Source: Scilla litardierei
Lineage: Eukaryota > Streptophyta > Magnoliopsida > Asparagales > Asparagaceae
Assembly: GCA_030789695.1 (NCBI GenBank)
Contig: CM061141.1
Location: 280,743,871-280,807,870 of the forward strand
Direction of reading: 5' to 3'
DNA length: 64,000 nt
Notes under the pieces: model-generated
Seen by the model: only the letters and a program-made list of their open reading frames with translations
What the model was told of the DNA's origin: nothing
Database searches by the model: none
Made by a program: the position numbers and the translations under genes
In this document: piece by piece, positions 32,831 through 44,110 of the stretch
Position numbering within the stretch: position 1 is the first letter of the stretch
How the letters are laid out: each line of letters begins with the position of its first letter

Positions 32831-32994
32831 GAGCCCTACGGTGTCGTCGGTTTCGGCCCCGGCCACCTGCATGGCCAGCCCATACGGGACCGACGGCAAT
32901 TGCATACGGCAAAACCCCACGAAAGGGGGAATCGGGCCTTGGCGCGGCCACAGCTCGACCCGGCAATGGCCGGTACAGGCCAACACCTCCCGCT

Positions 32995-33060
32995 GCAAAA
33001 TACGTTTGCAAAATACGTTTGAAAAATACATTTGAAAAATACGTTTTTCAAAAACGCTTT
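32995..33060. repeat. AAAATACGTTTG tandem repeat
   Basis: Four imperfect copies of a 15-16-nt unit AAAATACGTTTG(C/A) in the leader of element F. Confidence 0.7.
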
Positions 33061-33518
33061 TCCGCTGCAAAGTACTATAAGAGTACTGTTATTTGATAAA
33101 GTGATGGGGAAATATTGAAAGTTGTTCTGGATGGTGATTGGGATCGTAATGACTTTTCCGATTCTAGAACAACATCTTCAATATTTTTCGAAAGTAACTT
33201 ATCAAATATAATAATATCAGTCCAAGTGGGATTTTTCCAAGTGGGAGTGATATTAAACTAGTCTGAAATTTCCACATTCGATTGATTCAGCGTCTCAATG
33301 GATCATGATTCGGCCAGTGGTCTTTTGGACTAGTTGGTGGGACACCTCTGCTCTGTCTGGGGGTAGTGAACCATGGACTAGTCATTCCCCTGGTTGGTCC
33401 GCTGGCCGAGACTGTTGAATTATGAAAATGTCTAACATTATGACTATAAATATGAAATTTATGCAATGTTTTTTATCGAACCTTCGTTTTATGTCTTTTG
33501 CAGCATTTTAAAGCTAAA

Positions 33519-34380
33519 ATGTCTTCTGCCGTTAAGAACATCGTCGCTGAGTTGAACAAAGGTGAAAAACTCAACGGCGATAATTACAAACTATGGTCCA
33601 TAAAAATACAATATGTTCTAGAGGAGCAAGATGTGCTCGAAACTCTAAAGAACATAATGATTGAACCTGAGTTGGGCACTACGGCCCAACACAGAAGAGA
33701 CAATGAAGCTTTCGATGCTTGGTCTCGGCAGAACAAGATAGCTCGCATTACGTTGCTATCAAGTATGGCAGACGACATAATGCGGATCTTCCGAGAGCAT
33801 GACCTAGCCATGGACATATGGTCCAAGCTAGAAGAGAAGTTTGGTGGAACCTCGGTGTCCAAACTTCGTTCTTTAACTATAAGATTCGATTCGTACAAGA
33901 AACGTCCAGATCATTCCATGGGGAAACATCTGCGACATATGGCGAATCTCATCTCAGAGTTAAAGGATGCAGGTCATGTGCTCACTGATGAGCAACAAAT
34001 CCAAGCAGTCATACGTTCCCTACCAAATGGGTGGGACCAAATGAAGATGCATCTCACTCATAATGAGAGCATCAAGAACTTCAGCGATGTTTCTAAGCAC
34101 CTCGAGTTAGAGAAAGAGCGGCTTGCGGCCGCCAAGCCAAGTGCAGAAGTGCACATGGTTGCTAGTTCCTCACACGGGAGAAAGAAACGGAAAAATCGTT
34201 CGAAGTTTACTAATGAACGTAATAAGCAACCATAGTCTACCAAGAAACCCAAACATAACGGTGGGAAGAAGAAATGGCACAAGAAGAAAGACTTGAAGAG
34301 GATCAAGTGCTTCAAGTGCAACAAGTTAGGTCACTATGCCCGTTCTTGTACGGATGAAGGTGACAAGGTAACTTGTAATG
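33519..34380 (+). pseudogene. gag: Element F gag
   Basis: Met at 33519 starts MSSAVKNIVAELNKGEKLNG; the UBN2-type copia gag domain follows (NYKLWSIKIQYVLEEQDV, TLLSSMADDIMRIF, KLEEKFGGTSVSKL, LRHMANLISELKDAGH, IRSLPNGWDQMK). A TAG at 34233-34235 interrupts, then the same protein continues with a Lys-rich stretch and the CCHC knuckle CFKCNKLGHYARSC near 34310-34350. The domain set is that of tobacco Tnt1-like copia Gag. One internal stop makes this copy defective. Confidence 0.88.
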
Positions 34381-34773
34381 CTAGTTACATATGTGTTTCT
34401 AGTTCAATATTTCTTGTAGAATCTAATCCATTTTGGATAATTGATTCAGGTGCCACCGACCACATAGCAAAGGACAGACGGTCCTTCGTGGAGTATCACC
34501 GAATACCCCAAGGAACAAAGTGGATATATGTAGGAAACAACACACGTGTTGAAGTGAAAGGCGTTGGAACGTGCAAGCTAGTCTTGGACAACGGCCGCAC
34601 TATCTTACTACATGATGTCCTCTTCGCTCCAGATATTCGAAGGAATATTATATCTGTGGTCGTTTTAATGGGTCTTGGTTATAGTTGGTTCTTTCATAGT
34701 TGTAAAGTGGACTTGTCTTGTAATAATTATTTAATTGGTTCAGGGTATGTTTTCAAAGGATTTATTGTATTAA
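34381..34773 (+). pseudogene. Element F protease fragment
   Basis: Reads on from gag: WIIDSGATDHIAKDRRSF (aspartic protease active site about 34435) and LHDVLFAPDIRRNIISV, a standard Ty1/copia protease. It loses homology at about 34773, where D LTR begins. No integrase follows. Confidence 0.85.
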
Positions 34774-35146
34774 CGATGCGATTGTGCAGGCTGAGCCACC
34801 GGTTGGGTTGGTGACTTACTTCAAGAGGAGGAGACACAGAGACACGACTTAACCCTCCGAGGGGCATTTTCGTCTTTCAACATAGATTTGAACTTTTTCC
34901 CTTATTTTATATTCTAGGTCTAGCCGTCATTATATTTTATGCTTAATTTTATGAAGAAAATTTAGGCGTCAACTTCGACGGTGTTTAGGTTTAGTCCGTG
35001 GATCTAAAGCTAGGAAAGATGGTCTCCTCTTTAAAGAGATCAATTATCTTATTGTTCTTCGTTAAAATTCCAATAAAGTTTCCACCTTTTTCATATTTTC
35101 CACTGATATTCACTGTTTTACTTGTTTGTGCGCATAAATCACATCA
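34774..35146 (+). repeat. Element D 3' LTR (5'-truncated)
   Basis: Aligns with 9005-9377, starting ACGATGCGAT and ending ATCACATCA. Its beginning was lost together with the 3' end of F. Confidence 0.85.
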
Positions 35147-36158
35147 GATTCAATGATGAATCAGAATATATCAACAACTACGTCAACAAATATGAAAAAA
35201 AGGATTCAGTAATGAATCAGAATCGCAACATCAAGATTAAGATCAACAACTATCCGAAATCCAACCCGAATCAGAATTGCAACAATTACATGGAGGGTTT
35301 TTTTGGGGATCAATCCTTTTTTTGGAGGAATCAAGCAGCATCAAGGATTTATTAAAATATCAACAACATTGTCAACATAATTGGAAGATTTGTTGGTATG
35401 CAAAATCAAAATCGCAATAAGGAATCAACAATGAATCAGAAAAATATAAATGGAAAATCAGGAAATAAATAGAGATTTAAAAGGATGTTATGACCTTGAT
35501 ATTAGAAATAGAGATTTATATGGTTGCACATATTTTAAATCCTTTTAAATAAAGAAGTACGTGATTCATTGTATATACACATATATGCATATATGTAAAT
35601 TAATATATAATTGCATAGATAAAGTTCCTGGATTGTACGAAGAGATTATGATCATGATAAGATTATGATAATGGGGTCTAATCGATCCGTTTATGCATAA
35701 TCAAGAAATTTCCTGGTCATAGAAATATTAAGACTGGACAATGCTATACTGGATAGATCAGTGTGTATTGAATTGTTATAGTTAAGATGGTAATGGTTGA
35801 TCTCATAAGCATTTGATGTGAATACATAAAGAGATAGTGTGCATGTGCTTGTTGCATAATAAATTTACAAAATGACTCATCGAGAGTTTCTACCTGGTAG
35901 CATATTCTTACTGGTAATAGAAGCTCTCAAGTGGTTGTTGGTGCATGTTAATGTTTAGATCTGAGATGTGTTAAATAAACGTGCATATGTGATGACAATA
36001 CTTTGGTTTTTACTGATCGACGATGATGCAATCATTGTAAACCCTTGGCCAATATAGAATAAATAACTTATTAGAGTAAAAAATTTGATCCATGGTAACT
36101 GTGACATCACATACTTAACTTCTGATATGAAGATATTATTAGAATTAGAGAGATGTCC
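35147..36158. other. AT-rich spacer
   Basis: Contains AATCAGAAT/ATCAACAA-rich low-complexity sequence at 35147-35480 and otherwise unremarkable AT-rich DNA. No coding or RNA gene seen. Confidence 0.6.
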
Positions 36159-36163
36159 ATACC

Positions 36164-36890
36164 TGTCATGCCAATTATGGCCGGCCTACGTGGTCACCTT
36201 CATGGCTCATAAATCCGACGATTAAGACCCGCACTTACTTCTTCATCAAGGATAGCGGCAATCAGGGGTCAAACACTTCCTTATTATCATGCAGTCATAA
36301 AGGATGACATTAAAGCCTCTTCATTGCCTTGGAGATGAGAGGGGTGATGGCTCGCCTATATGAAGGCCGGGAGGTAGCAGCTTCAAAGGGGCTCTGCAAT
36401 CAACAATGGAGGTAGCATCATACAACTCCCACACCTAATATTTCTCCTCCACAGGTCGGCCAGAGGATCTGCATATTGGTCTTCCCGTGAACCATACTCG
36501 ATCCCACCAAGCACCGTTTAGACTAGATCTGACTTAGGCATCGAATGGGACTTAGTTGGAACCAATGTCCGACCCCCCTGACGAGCTCTTCGTTTTATAT
36601 ATCCGAAGTGACGTCAGCACCGTCGAAGCTTTCGTTCGACGTCCCATCGCCCGGATCCGAACACCCTCGCACCAAGAGTCCGTTTGGCCCGTTTGGCCCG
36701 TTTGGCCGGTCGATCCCGGAGGTAGTCGCTCAGTCGAAGCTTCCCATCAGTGCACCGACTCTCGGATCTACGCATCCTCGCACCAGAGCCTGCTCATCCG
36801 ATCGATCCCGAAGGTCACATGCCTCGCTCGCGTCTGACGACCTTTGGACCTCCGGACTACCATCCAGCGGTGAGAAAACATCCCGAAACA
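36164..36890 (+). mobile_element. Solo LTR J1 (727 bp)
   Basis: TGTCATGCC...CCCGAAACA flanked by the 5-bp duplication ATACC (36159-36163, 36891-36895). Related over the CAATTATGGCC start and the GACTTAGGCATCGAATGGGA block to solo LTR J2 at 57466-58174. No internal domain. Confidence 0.82.
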
Positions 36891-36895
36891 ATACC

Positions 36896-37269
36896 CAATA
36901 CATCTTAATGACATCTTAGCAATTGAAATCGTGCCCTAGACGAATTCGATGATGAGTTGTCGTCGTTGTAAAGTCAATCGAGTCGATGGTCGGTCGACGA
37001 CTGGCGGCAAGCAAGCAGATTTGCTACAGTCAATAACAATCGATAGTTGGGTCCAAATCCAAACCCAAAAACAAGGAATTTGAGTCAAATTAGATAGACA
37101 TCCTCAAGGAAGTAGGATTTCTAGTGAATTTCTCTTTAATCCTACCTAGTAATTAGATAGATTTTGACTCTAACTAATACACCTATAAGGAATTATAAGA
37201 GTTCATGAAATCTTTCTTTTAATCATATGCGTTTAGAGATAGGATTGGACTCTAATTTGAATTCCTAAA
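36896..37269. other. Spacer
   Basis: AT-rich sequence without recognisable genes. Confidence 0.5.
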
Positions 37270-37645
37270 TATATTTGATTTAATGGATCACAAGCACTAT
37301 ATAAATGGGTACTATACCGGATCTTGCAGGGGCTAAGTGAGCTAACGAAATGCACAACACTCAATAAAAGCTAGAAAGTAAATGAGGCACAAACTTTACC
37401 CCGGTTGGTTCAAAGACTTGACATATTCCAACATACGAGACAAGTTCACTATCTGATCAGGAGTGCAACCTTACACCACGTCTTCATTACACTAAAGTGA
37501 GTAATAACTTGGATAAATACACCAAGCCATCACTGTTAATATCACTCAAACAAAAGTGGAAGAGAATACTAAAGAAGACGCGGGGCTCACGAAAGTGATC
37601 AAGCACAACAAGTGGTATCAAAGCTGCCATTCAGATGTCTGATGA
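37270..37645 (+). mobile_element. Copia LTR end and primer-site relic
   Basis: ACTTTACCCCGGTTGGTTC resembles the CCCTGGTTCGGTC block of element C LTRs, and CACAACAAGTGGTATCAAAGC at about 37600-37620 is an LTR end followed by an iMet-type primer site. No gag follows and boundaries are uncertain. Confidence 0.45.
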
Positions 37646-40080
37646 AGAACACTCAGACGCTTGAGGTCAAACGTCTGATCCAGAAGTCCAGACGTTCGAC
37701 GGCTGACGTCTTAGACTTGTTCATCAGACGTCTGACCGTCCCGTCTGGATGGTCCTGGTTTTTCTTCATGAATTGGATTTTGCAGCAGAAATTCAGAACA
37801 TTTGTCTTAGTTTCTAGGCCTAGTTTTTGCAAAGCGTCCCATTTCTACCCAATTTGAATTTTCTTTACTTTGCGAATTTAAAGTTAAACATCTGCAAATG
37901 ACAATTAGCAAGATACAATTATACCTTAATTAGCTCTTATCTGAAATATCTTCAAAGACAAAAGAACTAACTGTGAAAAGAATAGCGATCTTTGATCAAA
38001 ATTGGATAATGTCAACACTATGACTACATTGCTAATGCATCTTTTGAGATAACATAGCTAATGTATTTTTTGCAGTGATTCAGTACTAAAACTAAACTCT
38101 TGTTATTTCATGCGTGTTTAACATCATATCTATGAGTTTAATGCAAGTTATGTTAAGGAGTAGGGTGCTTCACAGAAGGAGACCATTGGTTTCTTTTACA
38201 CGGACTCATGCCTGCATGTTTGGAAAATTTCATCATTCTGCGCGCTTGGAGATCAATGTTGATGAGCACTAGTTTGCATCCCACGCAGATATTTACCATG
38301 TCTATGACCTTTCGGAAGGCATCTTGAAAGCACATAAATAGCGACCCCTCGTGTCAGCAAAACTAAGAGTTATCGATATGCTTGCCCCGCAGCCAAAAAT
38401 CATCATGAGCAAATACACACGATAGAGGGGAGCATAACGAGCAAGGAAGAAGTACGTATCGTTTGCCATACACCAATTCAATTGATCGCCTATCAAGGAA
38501 AAAGAAAGCGCGAAGGCTGGGGCGCCATCAGCATCATGGCCGTGTGCTAATTCAAGAACTCCCCGGCTCTTTTTGGATGTCGCTGTTAACTTCAGACCTT
38601 GCTCTGGTGGCACATGGCTTGTGGGATGTGATGGGTGGCCGCTGGCTGAGGACATGGTGTGTGGGGTATATATCCTGTGTGGCCCATGTCTCGTTGCCTG
38701 TACTACTATCTCTTGATTGCCCTAGCCATTAGATATTTCTTGCGTGAAGCTTTGTTCATTATGAGAAATTTTCTTTGCACACGGAAAAAGATTTGCTGGG
38801 TGAGTCTTGAGAGAAAGAGGTGGACTATATATATAATTGTGAATTTCGGGCATCTAATTGTTGCCATTTGTACGGAAAAGAAATTGAGAATTTGACCTAT
38901 ATATAATTGTTGAGGCTCCAATGGTTAAGCAAGGGGACAATGATCAGCCCCAGCATTCTCTCATGTTCTCTCCTAATCTGCAAGTTTTAAGAAGAGCTGA
39001 TAATCAAAAGGAGATTAAGCCTAGAATCTGATAATCAAAAGGAGATCAAGTTCTAAAATAGCCTGATGATATTCCATAAACGAGCCGTGAGTGGGATGGA
39101 GCTTAAAGTTATGTGGGCACAAATCAAGATATGAAAACAAACATAGCGAATACGATTTTTCGTTTAGAAAGATGGGCATGTGTGTATTGGATGTGACTAA
39201 TAGATTCATCGAAAATGCCGAATAGTGTTAATATGCATAAAAATAAGAAGCAAAATGTTTCTGGGCTTCCCCTTTTTGTGGTTAGTAGTTTGTTCTATAT
39301 ATAATGCTTACTTTTGTTGATACTTGGCGATTATACGTGGAAGGAGATAAAAAGAAGTGCAACAAACTGAGCAATCATTTGAAACGCCGATGAAGATTAA
39401 GTAAGATGATGATGTTTCTTGATGACGATGTAAGCGAACTAGAGTCCCAAGAAGATGCGGTAGGAACTGTCGCTGCCATCTCCTACGACAATTTGAGCAG
39501 GCACTTGCCAGATCAACGGCCATCAAAGTGCGAATTGAACCCTAATTAGTACCAATTAGGTCCGTTGAGATCAAAGGGCCGGGGTAGTGCGCAAGCCTCC
39601 CACAAGTGGTGGCCAACGGGTTGAAAGCGAGTGACACTACGACTGCTAACCCTATAGCTATCGCAAGCCACACATATATGCACACAAACACGAACAGACT
39701 TGTTTCGAGGTGTCCATCGAGTGATCTAGATTGAGTAGCGCGTCGACATCACACTAGAGATGGGATTGATCCCATAGCTTCAAAAAAAACAACGGAAGCG
39801 AGGAAGAAATCACTAGCTAGTAAATGCAAGTAAATCATGGCCAAAGCGAAGAGAGCAGCAAGTCACATGATGGACACATCGTTAAGTGTTTTATAGTGAT
39901 TGATGTCGTTCACATTCCTAGTTTTAACTTCCAATCAGGAACGAGTTCAGAAGCCAAATCTCATACAGAGAGCAAGAAACGCAAAGACAAAGGGATGCAA
40001 AAGAAAAGGACAATGAATGAAATGAATGGAGCTGACTGAGCTGCTCCTCTCTCTCTTCCCTCCCCTTTCCAATTTCTTTT
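37646..40080. other. Spacer / distal upstream region of the MADS-box gene
   Basis: No recognised gene. A 117-codon minus-strand frame at 38302-38655 has no family signature. This region could hold upstream regulatory DNA of the gene starting near 40400, but I see no diagnostic motif. Confidence 0.4.
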
Positions 40081-40290
40081 TCCTTAATATATTTGTTTGA
40101 GTGCAGCTGAGCCCAACGTCGTATTCACCCCCCCATTAATAATCGCTTTCTCAAAGTCCCCATCCTCTCTCTCTCTCCCCTTCCTTTGTTTCTCTCTCTA
40201 GTCCCCACCCATCATCCTATCCTCTGAAACCGACGGCAATGGATGCCTGAGTTAATAACCAGTCCCCCCCTTGCATCTCTCTACATCTTT

Positions 40291-40320
40291 AGATAGAGAG
40301 AGAGAGATAGAGACAGAGAG
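40291..40320 (+). promoter_or_regulatory. GA-repeat tract upstream of the MADS-box gene
   Basis: An AGATAGAGAGAGAGAG-type run 160-190 bp before the 5'UTR splice donor, with CT-rich runs at 40160-40200. GA repeats are bound by plant BPC/GAGA factors, which act on AGAMOUS-subfamily promoters. Binding here is inference. Confidence 0.4.
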
Positions 40321-40382
40321 TTTTCTTGTTTAGAAAAAAAAATTTGAATAAAAGAGAGAGCAAGGAGAGTTGGGTCTAAGTC

Positions 40383-40390
40383 CATAAATA
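40383..40390 (+). promoter_or_regulatory. TATA-like box
   Basis: CATAAATA about 95 bp before the end of the putative 5'UTR exon. Weak on its own; the true start may be further upstream. Confidence 0.25.
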
Positions 40391-40409
40391 AGCAACCCCC
40401 AATAGCCAA

Positions 40410-40483
40410 AAGCAATATCAAAGCAAGGACGATATCCCTCGGCCTTGCAAACACCTAGATCCTCTCTTTCTTTCTCTGATTCG
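40410..40483 (+). other. MADS-box gene 5'UTR exon (start uncertain)
   Basis: Ends TCTGATTCG before the donor GTAAGT at 40484. A 5'UTR intron is usual in AGAMOUS/SEEDSTICK genes. The frame continuous with the MADS domain is open back to a TAG at 40403-40405 but has no ATG. The intron 40484-40666 (183 bp) ends ATTTTAG. Confidence 0.6.
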
Positions 40484-40705
40484 GTAAGTGAAACGAAAAA
40501 TCGACCCATTTCTCACCTTGGATCCCGATTCCAGCAAGTACCCATTTCTCACAAACAAATTTACAATCAATTCAAGCGATTTTTTTTCTGTTTTCATGAT
40601 TGTGTTGGCTATGTTCCTTTGGTCGACGATGCTTAATGATGGAAATATATATGTATGAAATTTTAGGCAACCACGGAGTCGAGCAGGCTGGAGCCCAAGG
40701 AGAGG

Positions 40706-40887
40706 ATGGGGAGGGGGAAGATAGAGATCAAGCGGATAGAGAACACGACCAACCGGCAGGTCACCTTCTGCAAGCGCCGCAGCGGCCTCCTCAAGAAGGC
40801 CTACGAGCTCTCCGTGCTCTGCGACGCCGAGGTCGCCCTCATCGTCTTCTCCACCCGCGGCCGTCTCTACGAATACTCCAACAACAG
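40706..40887 (+). CDS. AGAMOUS-subfamily MADS-box transcription factor, first coding exon
   Basis: This exon (40667-40887 including 39 nt before the ATG) encodes [18 protein letters not shown] onward, the complete MADS domain, ending LYEYSNN at the donor AG|GTAGAC. Coding length 182 nt is canonical for MIKC genes. The protein should bind CArG boxes as a dimer in the nucleus and specify stamen/carpel or ovule identity. [22 protein letters not shown] plus RLYEYSNN and the next exon point to the AG/STK group; class C against D cannot be settled without the K-domain and C-terminal exons. The ATG context (AGGATGG) is good. Codons are strongly GC-ending, unlike the AT-rich introns. Ser replaces the usual Asn in [13 protein letters not shown]. 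Confidence 0.93.
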
Positions 40888-42240
40888 GTAGACTAATTAG
40901 CATCCCATTCTTTCTCCCCCATCAATTTTGTGTTAGAAATAGAATGTTGGGGGAGAAAAAAGTAGCAACTGTGTTGTTGCTTGTTACTCTTTTGTTCACT
41001 TGTTGGGTAAGGTGACTAGGTTGTTGTTGGGCTTTCCTTTTTTCTGCTCTTCTTTTCTTTGTCAAGAAGAGGGTGAGAATTCAAGATCTTTTGATTTCGT
41101 AGATCAAATTTGTTTCCTTTTTCTTTTTCTTAAGGGTAGAGAAGCGGAGTTTGATAGATTTAGTACAGTTGATGAGGTTATATATATTCCTTGTTCGGTA
41201 GACGTTTCCTTTTTCTTACAATCTCTCAAGCTTCTGTTTGCAATAACAAAACTCCCCCTTTCTGTTTTCTTTCATTTGCTTTGTTGAGCTAGGAGAGCAT
41301 ATAGATCTGTTGGATTTGGGCAACAAGGGCCGAGCCCTTTCAAACTTGCCATTTTCCTCTCTCTCTCCTTGCTTTTTTCATTCTCTTTTTTTTGTTTCTA
41401 TTTTTTTCTTTCTCTAAAACGTCAGCAATCAGAGAAGAGGTGTGTCAAGTTCTGATTAGCTCCTTCCTTAGCTAAAAGAAAGTGCAGACGTCACATGAAT
41501 CATTTAGTAACGTTGTTATTAGTTAGGGTTTTTTTTTTCCTTCCATGTTCTTCACTCTTGAGTTGAGAGGGGGGATTAGGGTTTGTTGGGGATTCCATGT
41601 TTGGGGGCAACTCTTCCACTTTTGCCCTTGGTGCTATCTATTAAGAATCTTATAGCGAGAGGGGGGCTCACGAGATTGTCTCAGCGACCTCTGACGCCTT
41701 CATCACTCTTGTTCTCTCTCTCCCTCCCTCTCTCTCTCTATGTACAGAGTTCAGATGAACAGTCCTTTTGCAGATAAACCCTTCAACATATTTATTATTT
41801 CATTGTCTTTGCTTGAAGCTTATGCTTATTGTGTTAATGACTTGCATAAAGACAGGTTATTTGATAGTAGCATGCTTCTAGTGGATTATAATCACCACTG
41901 TTTGAAAATCAAGTAATGTTATTATTAGAAACATCCCCATTTCTTCAAAAAATTTGATGACATACTAGTGTTTACGCTGTATTTTTTTGCTAAAGGCTTG
42001 ATCTTTAGGCGTAATATTTGTGGAAGCCCCTGACATTTGTTAGTATATCAGCTAATTCTATCTGACAATTCAAATAATGCTTGTTGCTGGTTAAAGAGTT
42101 GAGCTTGCGAAAATTACAAATCTCCTTAATAAGTTGATCTCTTCTTTCCATTGTATATGTCGAAAATTTAGTGGCCGTGTTTTGACTTATTTTTTCATCG
42201 ATGAGAATCTGGCAAGCTACATCTTGCATTTAGAAGCTAC

Positions 42241-43600
42241 TGTCGATTCTATAAATTACCGCAAGCATACGAGTTATCATAGCACAAACGGGTCGATCTC
42301 AGAATCGAGTGACAAAATAATAATAAGGAAGAATATCAATAAGAGAAAATGATAGAGTCAAGTATCCCAACCATCATGAATTGAATATAAAAATGATCTC
42401 AAAATTAAATCATTGAACTAATGCTTAGGTGAGATTATTGTCCCTTAATAATATCTAGAACCTTCTATCGAAACGTAAAAAGCCTATCTATCATGAAATG
42501 ATACCGACTTTCATGACAATCAAAACACAATAAACGCATTAAGAACCAACAATAAATAGATTCTCAACATCCATTCTTGCCTATTTCGTAGGAGAACTTA
42601 TGTCATTGTCAAGAATCTCTGATTCAAGATCCAACTGTCATTGATAATCTCAAATGAGTAGAAATCGATCTTACAATCAATAGCCTATCTAATGAAAACC
42701 ACAACTTTCGTTGATGGTTTAGACTCAAAGGCAAATCAAAAGCATAATTGATAATAAGCAAATCCGTGACAAAATCCTAACTTAAAGTTCAATAATTTGA
42801 GAAAAATAGAGATCAATTCATAATTCAATTCTTGATAAATTCAACTCAACCCTAGACAAGAAGATTACTCACAATTAATATCAAGAACAATCAAGCAAAT
42901 AGTATGAGACATCATCAAAATAAAGAGAAAGTGAATAGATAACTTATTGATTGATAAAGGAAGTAGAACTTGAGAGTCTTCAATCTACAATCTACAAAAG
43001 AGTTGCACAAAGTGTCTCCCAAAAACAAAAGAGTTGCCGCAGAAATAACAATGTAAAAACAAAAAAAACAAGTTTTATTAACTTTACCTACGAGTATTTT
43101 TACATCCCCCAAGAGTTCTAAACCGATTGGGCTTCAAATAATTTCTTTAACTCATATCTGCGTTTCGTAACGGTCGTGCCATTTCTGGTATGACCGTGCA
43201 CTGTAACCAGGCAATATCTAGACGTTCTTACTACCTCGCACGACCGTGCCAAATTTGGCATGGCCGTGTCACTTTTCTAGCTACGCTGTCCTGTCGTCCA
43301 GAAAATGTAGAGAAAATAGCTCCGAGCTCAAAAAAATCGCAAAAATATACGTTGGAACCGGGAGATCGTCATCTTCGACAGAAAAATAAGAGAGAAAAAA
43401 AATTAGGTCATAAAAATCATATTTTGCACATAAAAATATGATAAGCTCTGATATTGAATGATATTGAAAAAATACATAGATTAGAATCAAATTATATGAA
43501 AATAACATGCGCAAAATACCCACAAGAGCGGTGTAAAACATGCAATATTACCTTTTTATCAAATAACGTCGTGCAAATCATATGTAAACGGGGATTGACG
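42241..43600. mobile_element. Probable decayed LTR remnant in the intron
   Basis: TGTCGATTCTATAAATTACC, then GGGTCGATCTCAGAATCGAG and a later block with ACGACCGTGCC / TATGACCGTGC (43165-43275) resemble blocks common in plant Ty3/gypsy LTRs. No ends with target duplication were found. Confidence 0.3.
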
Positions 43601-43859
43601 GCTCACAGCATCACCCAATTAAGTACCAAAATTCAATGAGTTTATGTTTAAAAAACCTCAAACCTTGCAATGAGTCACTTGTAATTCGTTTCACCAGACG
43701 TATATGCTAAAAAATGAATGACGAATGTGTATTATGGAAAATTGGCGATGTTCAATAGAACACACAAACATAACAAATCAGCCTCCTGGTCCTGGCTAAA
43801 TGTTCAGATAAAAATTCCAAAAGGAATAGTTGAAGGGGGTTATGTGCAAAAGAGCCAGA

Positions 43860-44110
43860 AGGAAAGTAAAGAGGGAGAGCAGTACGGCGGAGGACGGGAC
43901 CGGGGAGCCAATAGGATGAATGTACCACTGGTGGACAAGAGTTGCATGGGGAGTATGCAAAAGCAACACAGCAGGCTCTTCAGAATCGAGGCGGGTAAAC
44001 GGGGGAGCGGGCTGTGGTTGCACCGCGGGTAATCCCACCGCGCCCCAGCCAATGATGTCTTGGGATCTCGTGCCAGCGTGGCAGGGGCCAGCCAATCGGA
44101 TCCTCGAGGA
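43860..44110 (+). promoter_or_regulatory. GC-rich candidate enhancer in the MADS-gene intron
   Basis: An island of GC-rich, non-repeat DNA in an AT-rich intron. It holds three CCAAT boxes in AGCCAAT context (43908, 44049, 44092), a CCACTGG matching the LEAFY consensus CCANTGG (43925-43931) and the dyad TGCCAGCGTGGCA (44071-44083). The AGAMOUS intron enhancer in eudicots also combines CCAAT boxes with LEAFY sites. Activity is inference from motif content. Confidence 0.5.

Larger units (their letters stand above)
31525..34773 (+). mobile_element. Element F: truncated Ty1/copia element
   Basis: Contains a 5' LTR, iMet primer site, long leader with a GC-rich minisatellite, gag, and the start of protease. 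It stops abruptly within pol at about 34773, where element D LTR sequence starts. Integrase, RT, RNase H and the 3' LTR are missing. The left boundary at 31525 (TGTGCG) is my best choice because it gives TGT...ACA ends; no target duplication can be checked. Confidence 0.8.
8939..35146 (+). mobile_element. Element D: old Ty3/gypsy element, host of nested insertions
   Basis: D is recognised by its two related LTR pieces (8939-9377 and 34774-35146), an iMet-type primer site at 9381, and gag-protease fragments read on the plus strand. Own sequence: 8939-9678, 13311-13816, 30554-31524 and 34774-35146; everything else in the interval is inserted later. Element A cuts its 5' LTR, E and C cut gag, and F follows protease. 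No RT or integrase of D remains. A deletion probably removed the rest of pol together with the 3' part of F. The LTR pieces differ by many substitutions and small indels, consistent with D being the oldest layer. Confidence 0.85.

Noticed and set aside
32373..33096. Long Gly/Pro/Ala/Arg-rich ORFs on both strands
   Set aside because: They arise from the GGCC/CCTGG minisatellite, exist in several frames at once and lie in a retrotransposon leader.
38302..38655. 117-codon minus-strand ORF upstream of the MADS gene
   Set aside because: No family motif, no splice or promoter support; expected by chance in a spacer of this size.
40600..40896. Alternative frames over the MADS exon
   Set aside because: Shadow frames of the MADS domain; only the frame from 40706 encodes the conserved protein.
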